Below, in pieces: positions 1-5,428 of a stretch of DNA of 5,428 bases. The notes beneath the pieces are model-generated. The model was not told the DNA's origin and ran no database searches. It worked only from the letters and a program-made list of their open reading frames with translations. The stretch comes from Verrucomicrobiota bacterium (GTDB taxonomy: Bacteria; Verrucomicrobiota; Verrucomicrobiia; Verrucomicrobiales; Akkermansiaceae). Each line of letters opens with the position of its first letter. Positions within the stretch are counted from its first letter, which is position 1. Location: positions 1-5,428 of the forward strand of contig VFJU01000033.1 in the NCBI GenBank assembly GCA_009885905.1, written 5' to 3'. The position numbers were made by a program, and so were the translations under genes.

Positions 1-116
1 ACCCATGACAAAAAGGCACCATCACCCGTTCACAAGAAATTTTCGTCTAGGTCTGCGCTAAAGTAAAAATCTGTGTGCCAGCTCCGCGAGTGCCTTTCGA
101 ACTCTAATTCTCCAGC

Positions 117-719
117 ATGAGCACTCACAAGGTCACTCCAGACAAGTTCGCCATCGCTCAGCTCGAGCCCTTTGACGGGCTGGACATCCGCTCGGTGTTC
201 GTGGTCACCGATGCGCGGCAGGCAAAAATTGCTCTCGCTGAGTTGTTAGAGGCGCGTCAAGTCGGCTTCGACACCGAGTCCAAGCCTACCTTTCATAAAG
301 GCCAAGTCTCAGAAGGTCCTCACGTTTTGCAATTTGCCACCACCGAGAAGGCCTACATTTTTCAATCCCACTGCACCGAGAGTCACGCGGTCATCGTCGA
401 GCTGCTGTCGTCCACCGCGCTCACGAAAATCGGCTTCGGCTTGGATGGCGATCTCCACCAAATTTCCCAGCGCTTTGGAATCCGACCCGGTGCGCTTGTC
501 GATCTCGACAGCTCGTTCCGGCAACTCGGCTACCGAAATTCGGTGGGGGCCAAGTCGGCCGTCGCGTTGTTGTTCAATCGCAAGTTTCTCAAATCGAAAT
601 CCGTCACCACTTCTAACTGGGCGCTCACCGAGCTCACCGACCGCCAACTGCTCTATGCGGCGAACGATGCCTACGCGGCCATCAAGGTTTTCCACGCGCT
701 AAATTCTGCAGACATGTGA
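117..719 (+). CDS. Stand-alone DEDDy 3'-5' exonuclease (RNase D / WRN-exonuclease-like domain)
   Basis: This 200-residue protein is a single 3'-5' exonuclease domain that should remove nucleotides from the 3' end of DNA or RNA using two metal ions. All DEDDy motifs are visible. ExoI is GFDTES, with D52 and E54. ExoII is KIGFGLDGDLHQI at 104-116, with D112 the probable ligand. ExoIII is YAAND at 180-184, with Y180 and D184. The segment KSKSVTTSNW (159-168) is typical of the RNase D/WRN-type subfamily. No HRDC domain follows, so it is not full-length RNase D; the length suits the small stand-alone proteins of this family. There is no signal peptide or membrane segment, so it is probably cytoplasmic. 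The ATG at 117 has no clear Shine-Dalgarno sequence. Bases 1-116 show no gene and no convincing promoter. Whether the substrate is RNA or DNA cannot be read from the sequence. Confidence 0.9.
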   Translation: MSTHKVTPDKFAIAQLEPFDGLDIRSVFVVTDARQAKIALAELLEARQVGFDTESKPTFHKGQVSEGPHVLQFATTEKAYIFQSHCTESHAVIVELLSSTALTKIGFGLDGDLHQISQRFGIRPGALVDLDSSFRQLGYRNSVGAKSAVALLFNRKFLKSKSVTTSNWALTELTDRQLLYAANDAYAAIKVFHALNSADM

Positions 720-770
720 CGCCCCAGTCCTCGTGGAAACTTGAGGCTTGGATCGGCGAAATCGAGCCAT

Positions 771-774
771 AGGA
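771..774 (+). promoter_or_regulatory. Ribosome binding site that sets the symporter start
   Basis: AGGA lies 8 nt upstream of the ATG at 783. This favours the ATG over an in-frame TTG at 741, which would add 14 polar and basic residues in front of the first membrane helix and has no comparable site. Confidence 0.6.
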
Positions 775-782
775 TTCGGCGC

Positions 783-2435
783 ATGTCGGCTTTGAGCTTG
801 GACCTCGTCATCATCGGAATTTATTTCGCCATCGTCATCGCTATCGGTGTGCATTTCAGCCGCCGCACTGGCGACGTCTCGGACTTCGCGCTCGGGGGCC
901 GCTCGATCCCATGGTGGGCGGTGTTGGCCTCGATCCTCGCCTCGGAAATCAGCGCCGGCACTTTTTTCGGGTCGCCGGGTGAGGGGTTTCGCCTGCGAAA
1001 TTATACATACGCACAGTTGATGATCGGCTATCTGTTAGCCCGCGTGATTGTTAGTGCGGTGTTCATCCCAGCCTTTTACAAATTCAATGTGGTGAGCATC
1101 TACGAATTTCTCGAGATTCGTTTCGGCCCGCGCACTCGCAGTATCGCGAGCGTGATTTTCCTGCTGACTCGCTCGCTGGCGAGCGGCGCGCGCTTGTGGG
1201 TTCCGACTTTATTGGTGGTGGTGATTTGGAACCAACTCCACCCCGAACGTGCGCTTGGGGAATGGGAACAATTTTGGGTGACCGGAGGCGCGCTGGTGGT
1301 CATTAGCCTGCTCACGGCTGGTTACACCGCGGTGGGTGGGATCAAGGCGGTGATCTGGACGGATGTTTTGCAAATCGCCGTGTTATTTGCTGCGCTCGGG
1401 TTTTCCGTTTGGTATTTGCTCGGCCACATTCCAGGCGGTTGGGCGGGGGCAAAGAATTTCCTGACCGGTCCCCACGACCTAAAACTCTGGGAATGGGCGG
1501 GCGATGTACCACCCAGTGAGGCCTTCGTGAGCAAGTACGGCACCGCTTGGGGTTCCATCAAGAGCGTTTTAGAAAGCGAGTTCACCGTCTGGGCGGCCTT
1601 GTTCGGCTCGCTCTTCGTCACGCTCGCCACCCACGGCACCGACCAAGACATGGTCCAGCGCATGCTCACCGCGAAAAATAAACGCCAAAGCGCGGTCGCC
1701 ACCATCCTCTCGGGCCTCGCCGATATTCCGGTGACTTACGCCGTGCTCACCATCGGCATCCTACTGTCCGTCTACTACGGAAATGTCGTTCATGACCCCG
1801 CTCTGCCGATGGCGGGCGGCAAGCCAGACAGCACCCGGATTTTTCCATACTTCGTCATCGACGTCATGCCCGGTGGGCTGCGTGGGTTGGTGGTCGCCGG
1901 CGTGCTTGCCACCACCATGGGCTCGCTCGGCACCGCGATGAATGCGCTCGCCACCAGCTACTCGCGCGACTTCCATTTCCGCTGGTTCAAGACCCCTCAC
2001 GATGAGCACGCGAGAGTGCGCGTGATCCAACTCAGCACCGTAGGATTCGCCCTAGTCCTCATCGCCGTAGGACTCGCGACCGCATTCGTCAAGGCGCACA
2101 ACCCGAGCCTCAGCATCATCGGCATCATCCTTGGCAGCTTCGGTTATACCTACGGATCGCTGCTCGGGATTTTCATCGTCGGGCTATTCACCCGTAACCG
2201 TGGAAACGAGTTTGGAAATGCGATCGCGATGCTCGCGGGAATGATCGCCGTCGCCTACCTCAGCAACCTTCCCAACGACATCTGGAAAATGCTAACAGGT
2301 CTCAGCCTCTACGAAAATTTCGAATGGCTTCCCATCATTGAGTTTCCGTGGAGGATCATGTTTGGCACTTTGGTGACCACCGCCGTGGCACTCTGTTTTA
2401 GGAGTCAACACGCCATCACTCAGACCACTCGCTGA
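783..2435 (+). CDS. Sodium:solute symporter (SSS / SLC5 family), substrate unknown
   Basis: This 550-residue inner-membrane protein should use the sodium gradient to import a small solute. Roughly 13 hydrophobic segments can be seen, starting near residues 8-26, 44-62, 79-97 and 121-149 and ending near 520-539, as in the LeuT-fold SSS family. Family landmarks are GYTAVGGIKAVIWTDVLQ (180-197), DQDMVQRMLTAKN (287-299) after a membrane segment, and the MGSLGTAMNALATSYSRD stretch (379-396). The last corresponds to the helix that supplies Na2-site residues; by analogy with vSGLT, G380-S381 sit at the sodium-binding serines. The start at 783 is set by the upstream AGGA. It follows the exonuclease by 63 nt and could be cotranscribed with it. 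No hairpin plus T-tract terminator is visible after its stop, so transcripts may run toward the putative origin. Sugars, sialic acid, amino acids and other solutes are all possible substrates for this family. Confidence 0.9.
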   Translation: MSALSLDLVIIGIYFAIVIAIGVHFSRRTGDVSDFALGGRSIPWWAVLASILASEISAGTFFGSPGEGFRLRNYTYAQLMIGYLLARVIVSAVFIPAFYKFNVVSIYEFLEIRFGPRTRSIASVIFLLTRSLASGARLWVPTLLVVVIWNQLHPERALGEWEQFWVTGGALVVISLLTAGYTAVGGIKAVIWTDVLQIAVLFAALGFSVWYLLGHIPGGWAGAKNFLTGPHDLKLWEWAGDVPPSEAFVSKYGTAWGSIKSVLESEFTVWAALFGSLFVTLATHGTDQDMVQRMLTAKNKRQSAVATILSGLADIPVTYAVLTIGILLSVYYGNVVHDPALPMAGGKPDSTRIFPYFVIDVMPGGLRGLVVAGVLATTMGSLGTAMNALATSYSRDFHFRWFKTPHDEHARVRVIQLSTVGFALVLIAVGLATAFVKAHNPSLSIIGIILGSFGYTYGSLLGIFIVGLFTRNRGNEFGNAIAMLAGMIAVAYLSNLPNDIWKMLTGLSLYENFEWLPIIEFPWRIMFGTLVTTAVALCFRSQHAITQTTR

Positions 2436-2582
2436 GAGACCATCTTCACATCTTACTGAAAATGATCGGCTCCCGCAAGTGCACGCCACACATTGACAAG
2501 CGAAAATAGGTTAGAACGAAATCGTCACATTGTAATCCACTTGCTTTCAATGATTTGTAAAGATCCCGAAGAGTCGCTTACA

Positions 2583-2612
2583 TTGATACTACGGAAGAAC
2601 TAAACAAATAGT
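2583..2612 (+). promoter_or_regulatory. Possible sigma-70-type promoter for dnaA
   Basis: TTGATA (2583-2588, five of six matches to TTGACA) is followed after 18 nt by AATAGT (2607-2612, four of six matches to TATAAT, keeping the second A and final T). Transcription would begin near 2619, giving a leader of about 180 nt. The DnaA-box-like pair lies just downstream, a layout that would allow DnaA to repress its own gene. This is a by-eye match in AT-rich DNA and the organism's promoter consensus is unknown. Confidence 0.3.
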
Positions 2613-2637
2613 AGATCAAGTTTTAAAAAAAAATTTC
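2599..2637. other. AT-rich tract, candidate DNA unwinding element
   Basis: Nearly all bases here are A or T. The core at 2621-2636 is 16 bp of pure A/T: four T, nine A, three T. It directly abuts the tandem DnaA-box-like elements starting at 2638, matching the usual origin layout in which DnaA bound next to an AT-rich segment melts it. TAGTAG at 2609-2614 resembles the DnaA-trio motif, but it lies more than 20 bp from the nearest box rather than adjacent, so it is weak support. Confidence 0.45.
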
Positions 2638-2646
2638 TGTGGAACC
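2638..2646 (-). promoter_or_regulatory. DnaA-box-like element 1 (degenerate)
   Basis: TGTGGAACC on the + strand reads GGTTCCACA on the - strand. It has two mismatches to the TTWTNCACA consensus, both at the variable 5' end, with the CCACA core intact. It is supported by its neighbour, which repeats TGTGGAA exactly 11 bp downstream, and by the adjoining AT-rich tract. Alone it would not be called. Confidence 0.4.
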
Positions 2647-2713
2647 CTTGTGGAATACCGCTCATTCGAGAAGACTGTTAGACCGACACAAAAAACTTTC
2701 GCAAGAACCCTTG
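2642..2713. repeat. Direct repeat GAACCCTTG, two copies 63 bp apart
   Basis: The 9-mer GAACCCTTG occurs at 2642-2650 and 2705-2713. Each copy is followed by TCATTC, at 2662-2667 and 2720-2725 respectively, so the similarity extends imperfectly. The 63-bp period is close to six turns of B-DNA. The first copy bridges the two DnaA-box-like elements. It could be a binding site for an origin or dnaA regulator, or the residue of an old duplication. Confidence 0.5.
2649..2657 (-). promoter_or_regulatory. DnaA-box-like element 2
   Basis: TGTGGAATA on the + strand reads TATTCCACA on the - strand, one mismatch from TTWTNCACA. It starts 11 bp after element 1, about one helical turn, so two DnaA protomers would bind on the same face. 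The shared orientation and the AT-rich flank fit an origin-opening site. Confidence 0.55.
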
Positions 2714-2746
2714 AACGATTCATTCTTCGCATCTCGAAAGATTACA

Positions 2747-2762
2747 CCGCTCGGGGGAGCGG
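2747..2762 (+). repeat. GC-rich hairpin in the dnaA leader
   Basis: CCGCTC (2747-2752) and GAGCGG (2757-2762) form a perfect 6-bp inverted repeat around a GGGG loop, ending 39 nt before the dnaA ATG. No T-run follows directly; the nearest (TTTTT in 2780-2784) is about 18 nt away, so it is not a standard intrinsic terminator. It may fold in the dnaA mRNA leader and affect stability or translation. The motif CGGGGGAG recurs at 2824-2831 inside dnaA. Confidence 0.45.
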
Positions 2763-2801
2763 AAATCGTGCGAGACTAATTTTTCAAAAAAATAACTCAA
2801 A

Positions 2802-4226
2802 ATGGAACGTGTGGATGGCTCAGCGGGGGAGACGCTCAACGGAATAAGTGAATGCCTATTGATCAAGCATGGGTGGGAAGATATTTGTAATGCTTTGCAA
2901 GGGATGGTCAGCCATGACGCATTTCAACGCTGGTTCGGTGCAGCAAAATGGTTAGGGATCGAAGACGACGTCGCCTCCGTGAGCGTGCCGGGAGAAATCC
3001 ACCAAGTATGGATCGAGACCAACTACCTTCCAGAGTTGACCATGGCAGTGACCGGGGTCCACGAGGAGGTCCGCGAAGTGCAGGTCGTCGTCGGCGCAGC
3101 AGACACAGCCGCAGACCCTGATCTCACGCACCCATCCCCGTCACCCTTCCACTCCACCAAGGCGGCCACCCTCGAGGGCGAGGCCCTCGACAAGCGCATC
3201 AAAAGCGCCGGCCTCAATCCCACTAACACCTTCGCCAGCTTCGTCGTCGGGGACAACAACCAGTTCGCCCACGCCGCTTGCGAGGCGGTCGCCAAAAAGG
3301 CCGGCATCGGCTACAATCCCCTCTTCATCTACGGCGGCCCAGGCCTCGGCAAGACCCACCTCATGCAGGCTGTCGGGCACGAGCTGCTCCGCCGCCAACC
3401 CGGCTCTCGCGTGGTCTATCTCACCTGCGAAAAATTCACCAACGAGTTCATCGACGCGATCCGCCGTGGCGACATCGAGAAATTCCGCCGCCGCTACCGC
3501 AGCTCGGACGTCCTCCTCATCGACGACGTCCAGTTCCTCGCTGGCAAGGAGCGCTCGCAAGAAGAGTTTTTCCACACCTTCAACACGCTGCTAGACGGCC
3601 GCAATCAAGTCGTCCTCACCAGCGACCGCGCCGCCAGCGAGATCAAAAGCCTCGAACCAAGGCTCGTTTCGCGCTTCGAGTGCGGTCTCACCGTCGAGAT
3701 GCAAGCACCGCAAATGGAAACGCGGATGGCCATCCTCAAGAAAAAATCGCTCGACTGGAAAGTCCGTGTCGATGAGGCAGTCTTGGTCTTCCTCGCCGAG
3801 AAAATCCGCACCAACGTCCGCCGCCTCGAGGGCGCGCTCATGCGCGTGGCCACCTTCGCCTCGCTCGCTGGCGAGAGCGTCACCGTGGAAAAAGTCGAGC
3901 ACCTGCTCCGCGACCTCATCCGCGAGGAAGCCAGCCGCCAAGTCAGCATCGACTCGATCCAGAAGGTCGTCGCCGAGCACTTTGATGTCCGCCTCGCCGA
4001 CATGACCAGTCGCCGCAGACCCGCCAGCATCGCATTTCCCCGCCAAGTCGCCATGTATCTCAGCCGCTCACTCACCAAGGGCTCCCTCATGGAAATCGGC
4101 GAGGCCTTCGGTGGGCGCGACCACGGAACCGTCATTCATGCCTGCAAAAAAGTCGCGGGACGCGTCGATGACGAACCCGCATTCAAACAAAGTCTTGCCC
4201 GAATCGAGTCCTTGCTCCGGCGATAA
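2802..4226 (+). CDS. dnaA: Chromosomal replication initiator protein DnaA
   Basis: DnaA binds origin DNA boxes, oligomerises with ATP and opens the duplex for helicase loading. All four domains are seen in 474 residues. Domain I lies near W25-T77. Domain II is a Pro/Ala-rich linker near 95-137. The AAA+ domain III starts at NPTNTF (139) and has Walker A GGPGLGKT (178-185), Walker B DVLLIDD (236-242), sensor I TSD (273-275), box VII SRFECG with probable arginine finger R291, and sensor II NVRRLEG with R340. Domain IV has the basic loop SRRRP (403-407) and signature GRDHGTVIHACKKV (438-451). G442 replaces the threonine (T435) that contacts DNA in E. coli. The ATG at 2802 lacks a Shine-Dalgarno sequence; GTG 2811 or TTG 2859 could be used instead, and the latter would put W25 close to the N-terminus as in many homologues. 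It lies 93 nt upstream of dnaN and is probably cotranscribed and autoregulated. Confidence 0.97.
   Translation: MERVDGSAGETLNGISECLLIKHGWEDICNALQGMVSHDAFQRWFGAAKWLGIEDDVASVSVPGEIHQVWIETNYLPELTMAVTGVHEEVREVQVVVGAADTAADPDLTHPSPSPFHSTKAATLEGEALDKRIKSAGLNPTNTFASFVVGDNNQFAHAACEAVAKKAGIGYNPLFIYGGPGLGKTHLMQAVGHELLRRQPGSRVVYLTCEKFTNEFIDAIRRGDIEKFRRRYRSSDVLLIDDVQFLAGKERSQEEFFHTFNTLLDGRNQVVLTSDRAASEIKSLEPRLVSRFECGLTVEMQAPQMETRMAILKKKSLDWKVRVDEAVLVFLAEKIRTNVRRLEGALMRVATFASLAGESVTVEKVEHLLRDLIREEASRQVSIDSIQKVVAEHFDVRLADMTSRRRPASIAFPRQVAMYLSRSLTKGSLMEIGEAFGGRDHGTVIHACKKVAGRVDDEPAFKQSLARIESLLRR
3172..3190 (+). repeat. Perfect 8-bp inverted repeat inside dnaA
   Basis: TCGAGGGC (3172-3179) and GCCCTCGA (3183-3190) pair perfectly around a 3-nt GAG loop. 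They encode part of the domain II linker near residues 124-130. The left arm also lies in the 10-bp palindrome CCCTCGAGGG (3169-3178). A strong mRNA hairpin is expected between the domain I and AAA+ coding parts. No T-tract follows, so it is not a terminator. It may simply be a by-product of GC-rich codons. Confidence 0.5.
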
Positions 4227-4244
4227 TTCAATCACTTGCGTTGA

Positions 4245-4253
4245 TTATTCACA
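4245..4253 (+). promoter_or_regulatory. Consensus DnaA box in the dnaA-dnaN spacer
   Basis: TTATTCACA matches the TTATNCACA DnaA-box consensus at every position. It sits 18 nt after the dnaA stop and 66 nt before the dnaN start. It is the best DnaA box seen in the non-coding DNA of this window. Boxes in this spacer are known from origins such as that of Bacillus subtilis, so it may be the second half of a bipartite origin or a control site for dnaN. No second good box was found in the 93-nt spacer, and the spacer is not strongly AT-rich. Confidence 0.7.
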
Positions 4254-4319
4254 GAAGGCTTGCAAAGGGGCATCGAAAGCGGAAACTTCACCGCATCAAC
4301 CTCTCAGGTTTCTTACATC

Positions 4320-5417
4320 ATGAAGTTCCGTATCTCTAAGGAAGCATTTCTCGACGGTCTGCAAAAGGTCCAACACGTGGTCAGCTCACGGACCACTTTG
4401 CCGATTTTATCTAACGTACTACTGGTGGCCAAGGACGGCCGCATCCAGTTCACCACCACGGATCTCGACGTCGGTATCACCGGTTCGGTCGAGGCCCAAA
4501 TCGATAAAGACGGTGCCACCACCTTGCCCGCGAAGCGCCTCGTCAGCATCATCCGCGAGCTGCCCGCCAGTGAGGTGGAAGTCTCTGTGGATGCGAAGAA
4601 CCACGCGTCGATCCGCTGCGGCCCATCGTTTTTCAAAATCATCGGTCTCGGTGAAGCGGAGTTCCCACCCCTGCCAGATTTTGAAGGCGCCAAGGAGTTT
4701 AAAATTCCACAGCAAACTCTCCGTGACGGCCTCAAAAAGACTTCATACGCCATCTCCACTGACGAGACGCGCTACGTCCTCAACGGCATTTTCGTATCAT
4801 TCCGCGAGGGCAAGATGACCCTCGTCGCCACGGACGGTCGCCGCCTTGCCATGGTGGATGCAGATCTTGAATTTCCCGCCTCGCACGAGACGGACGTGAT
4901 CATCCCGACCAAAGCGGTGCAAGAATTACAACGCCTGTTAGGTGATTCCGGCGAGGTGATCGTCAAGCTCAGCGACAGCCAAATTTCATTCACCGTCGGT
5001 GATAGCCTGCTCGCCAGCAAGCTCATCGAGGGGAACTACCCGAACTACCGCCAAGTCATCCCAGGTGATAGCAACGAGCGCGTGGTCATCGGTCGCGAGG
5101 CATTGTTAGAAACCGTCCGCCGCGTTTCTCTGCTGTCATCAGACAAGTCAAACTCAGTCAAGCTGGTCTTCAGCGAGAACCACATCGAGGTCACCGCGAA
5201 CTCCCCCGACGTCGGCGAGGCTCAGGAATCAATGGATGTAATCTATCAGGGTCCGCCGATGCAGATCGCCTTCAACCCAGAATTCCTCCAAGCACCCCTC
5301 CGGGCCTTGGACACCCAGGATGTCTACCTAGATCTCATCGACGAAATGAGCCCCGGCGTCCTCCGCATCGAAGGCACGTTCCTCTACGTCCTCATGCCCA
5401 TGCGCGTGACGAATTAA
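4320..5417 (+). CDS. dnaN: DNA polymerase III sliding clamp, beta subunit (DnaN)
   Basis: DnaN forms a ring-shaped dimer around DNA that holds polymerase III and repair factors at the fork. At 365 residues it has the normal family length, with three clamp domains near 1-120, 128-250 and 251-365. Recognisable motifs are TLPILSNVLL (26-35), FPPLP (115-119), ETRYVLNGIFV (149-159), ATDGRRLA (170-177), EGNYPNYRQVIP (237-248) and the C-terminal LMPMRVTN. The ATDGRRLA and MPMR segments line the hydrophobic cleft that binds partner proteins. The tail runs three residues past MPMR, against one in E. coli (MPMRL). The ATG at 4320 begins the conserved MKFRI; the in-frame TTG at 4260 would add 20 unconserved residues. 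Only a weak AGG (4306-4308, 11 nt upstream) serves as a ribosome binding site. It probably shares a transcript with dnaA, though the DnaA box in the spacer may add control. Confidence 0.97.
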   Translation: MKFRISKEAFLDGLQKVQHVVSSRTTLPILSNVLLVAKDGRIQFTTTDLDVGITGSVEAQIDKDGATTLPAKRLVSIIRELPASEVEVSVDAKNHASIRCGPSFFKIIGLGEAEFPPLPDFEGAKEFKIPQQTLRDGLKKTSYAISTDETRYVLNGIFVSFREGKMTLVATDGRRLAMVDADLEFPASHETDVIIPTKAVQELQRLLGDSGEVIVKLSDSQISFTVGDSLLASKLIEGNYPNYRQVIPGDSNERVVIGREALLETVRRVSLLSSDKSNSVKLVFSENHIEVTANSPDVGEAQESMDVIYQGPPMQIAFNPEFLQAPLRALDTQDVYLDLIDEMSPGVLRIEGTFLYVLMPMRVTN

Positions 5418-5425
5418 AAAGGTGG
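5418..5425 (+). promoter_or_regulatory. Possible ribosome binding site for a gene beyond the window
   Basis: AAAGGTGG directly follows the dnaN stop codon and resembles a Shine-Dalgarno sequence. It suggests a closely spaced, co-directional next gene whose start lies past base 5428. The identity of that gene cannot be read from here; recF follows dnaN in many bacteria. Confidence 0.35.
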
Positions 5426-5428
5426 CGC

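Larger units (their letters stand above)
2436..2801. other. Intergenic region upstream of dnaA: candidate oriC part and dnaA control region
   Basis: This is the only long non-coding stretch in the window (366 nt). It is visibly more AT-rich than the flanking genes and lies directly before dnaA, a common place for bacterial origins. It holds an AT-rich tract, two tandem DnaA-box-like elements, a possible promoter, a 9-bp direct repeat and a GC-rich hairpin, each listed separately. Weaker two-mismatch DnaA-box-like 9-mers occur at 2442-2450 (ATCTTCACA) and 2533-2541 (TAATCCACT); these are not convincing alone. A 65-codon GTG-started frame at 2650-2847 overlaps dnaA and is judged spurious. No terminator for the symporter was seen. 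The origin call rests on the position plus motif cluster; GC-skew data are not available here. Confidence 0.55.

Noticed and set aside
1..116. Promoter or gene remnant before the exonuclease
   Set aside because: TTCACA at 29-34 has no -10 partner at a usual distance, and no frame with recognisable coding character was seen.
741..782. TTG 741 start adding 14 residues to the symporter
   Set aside because: ATG 783 has AGGA at a good distance and starts right before the first membrane helix; the extension is polar and has no comparable site.
2493..2521. TTGACA at 2493-2498 as a -35 box
   Set aside because: The hexamer is perfect, but no acceptable -10 hexamer lies 16-18 nt downstream (ACGAAA at 17 nt).
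2609..2620. TAGTAG as a DnaA-trio element
   Set aside because: Only two clear trinucleotides, separated from the nearest DnaA-box-like site by more than 20 bp, whereas known trios lie adjacent to the box.
2650..2847. 65-codon GTG-started open frame between the origin region and dnaA
   Set aside because: It overlaps the dnaA start in another frame, begins inside a DnaA-box-like site, has no ribosome binding site and its translation resembles no family I recognise.
3023..4135. Long open frames antisense to and out of frame with dnaA
   Set aside because: They are shadows caused by GC-rich, C-ending codons; their translations are low-complexity and the + strand frame is unmistakably DnaA.
4230..4246. 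AATCA/TGATT inverted repeat after the dnaA stop as a terminator
   Set aside because: The stem is only 5 bp and AT-rich, with a 7-nt loop and no following T-tract; it also partly overlaps the DnaA box.
4260..4319. TTG 4260 start extending DnaN by 20 residues
   Set aside because: Sliding clamps start at the conserved MK-type N-terminus encoded at 4320, giving the normal length of about 365 residues.

Overview
The window is a chromosomal replication-initiation locus with four complete protein genes, all on the + strand: a stand-alone DEDDy 3'-5' exonuclease, a sodium:solute symporter, dnaA (replication initiator) and dnaN (DNA polymerase III sliding clamp). The coding DNA is moderately GC-rich with many C-ending codons. 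Shine-Dalgarno signals are clear only before the symporter and just after dnaN. From memory, the style of the DnaA and symporter proteins suggests a Verrucomicrobiota (PVC-group) bacterium. That assignment is an inference and was not checked by any search.

Layout: 1-116 is leader DNA with no gene or convincing promoter. The exonuclease occupies 117-719. A 63-nt gap carrying a good ribosome binding site leads to the symporter at 783-2435. Bases 2436-2801 (366 nt) hold no credible gene and are the best candidate for part of oriC and the dnaA control region. This stretch contains a 16-bp pure A/T tract inside a longer AT-rich segment, followed at once by two DnaA-box-like TGTGGAA elements one helical turn apart, then a 9-bp direct repeat at 63-bp spacing and a GC-rich hairpin. 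dnaA follows at 2802-4226. The 93-nt dnaA-dnaN spacer contains an exact consensus DnaA box (TTATTCACA). dnaN runs 4320-5417, and a purine-rich ribosome-binding-like sequence after its stop hints at another co-directional gene beyond the window.

How the parts work together: DnaA would bind the boxes on both sides of its own gene, open the AT-rich tract and probably repress its own promoter. DnaN then tethers the replicative polymerase to the new forks. The exonuclease could act in nucleic-acid processing and the symporter in uptake of an unknown solute; nothing in the sequence ties either one to replication beyond proximity.

No mobile element, CRISPR array, tRNA, rRNA or novel defence system is visible. 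The most interesting material is the apparently bipartite origin and a glycine in DnaA where the E. coli protein has a base-contacting threonine.
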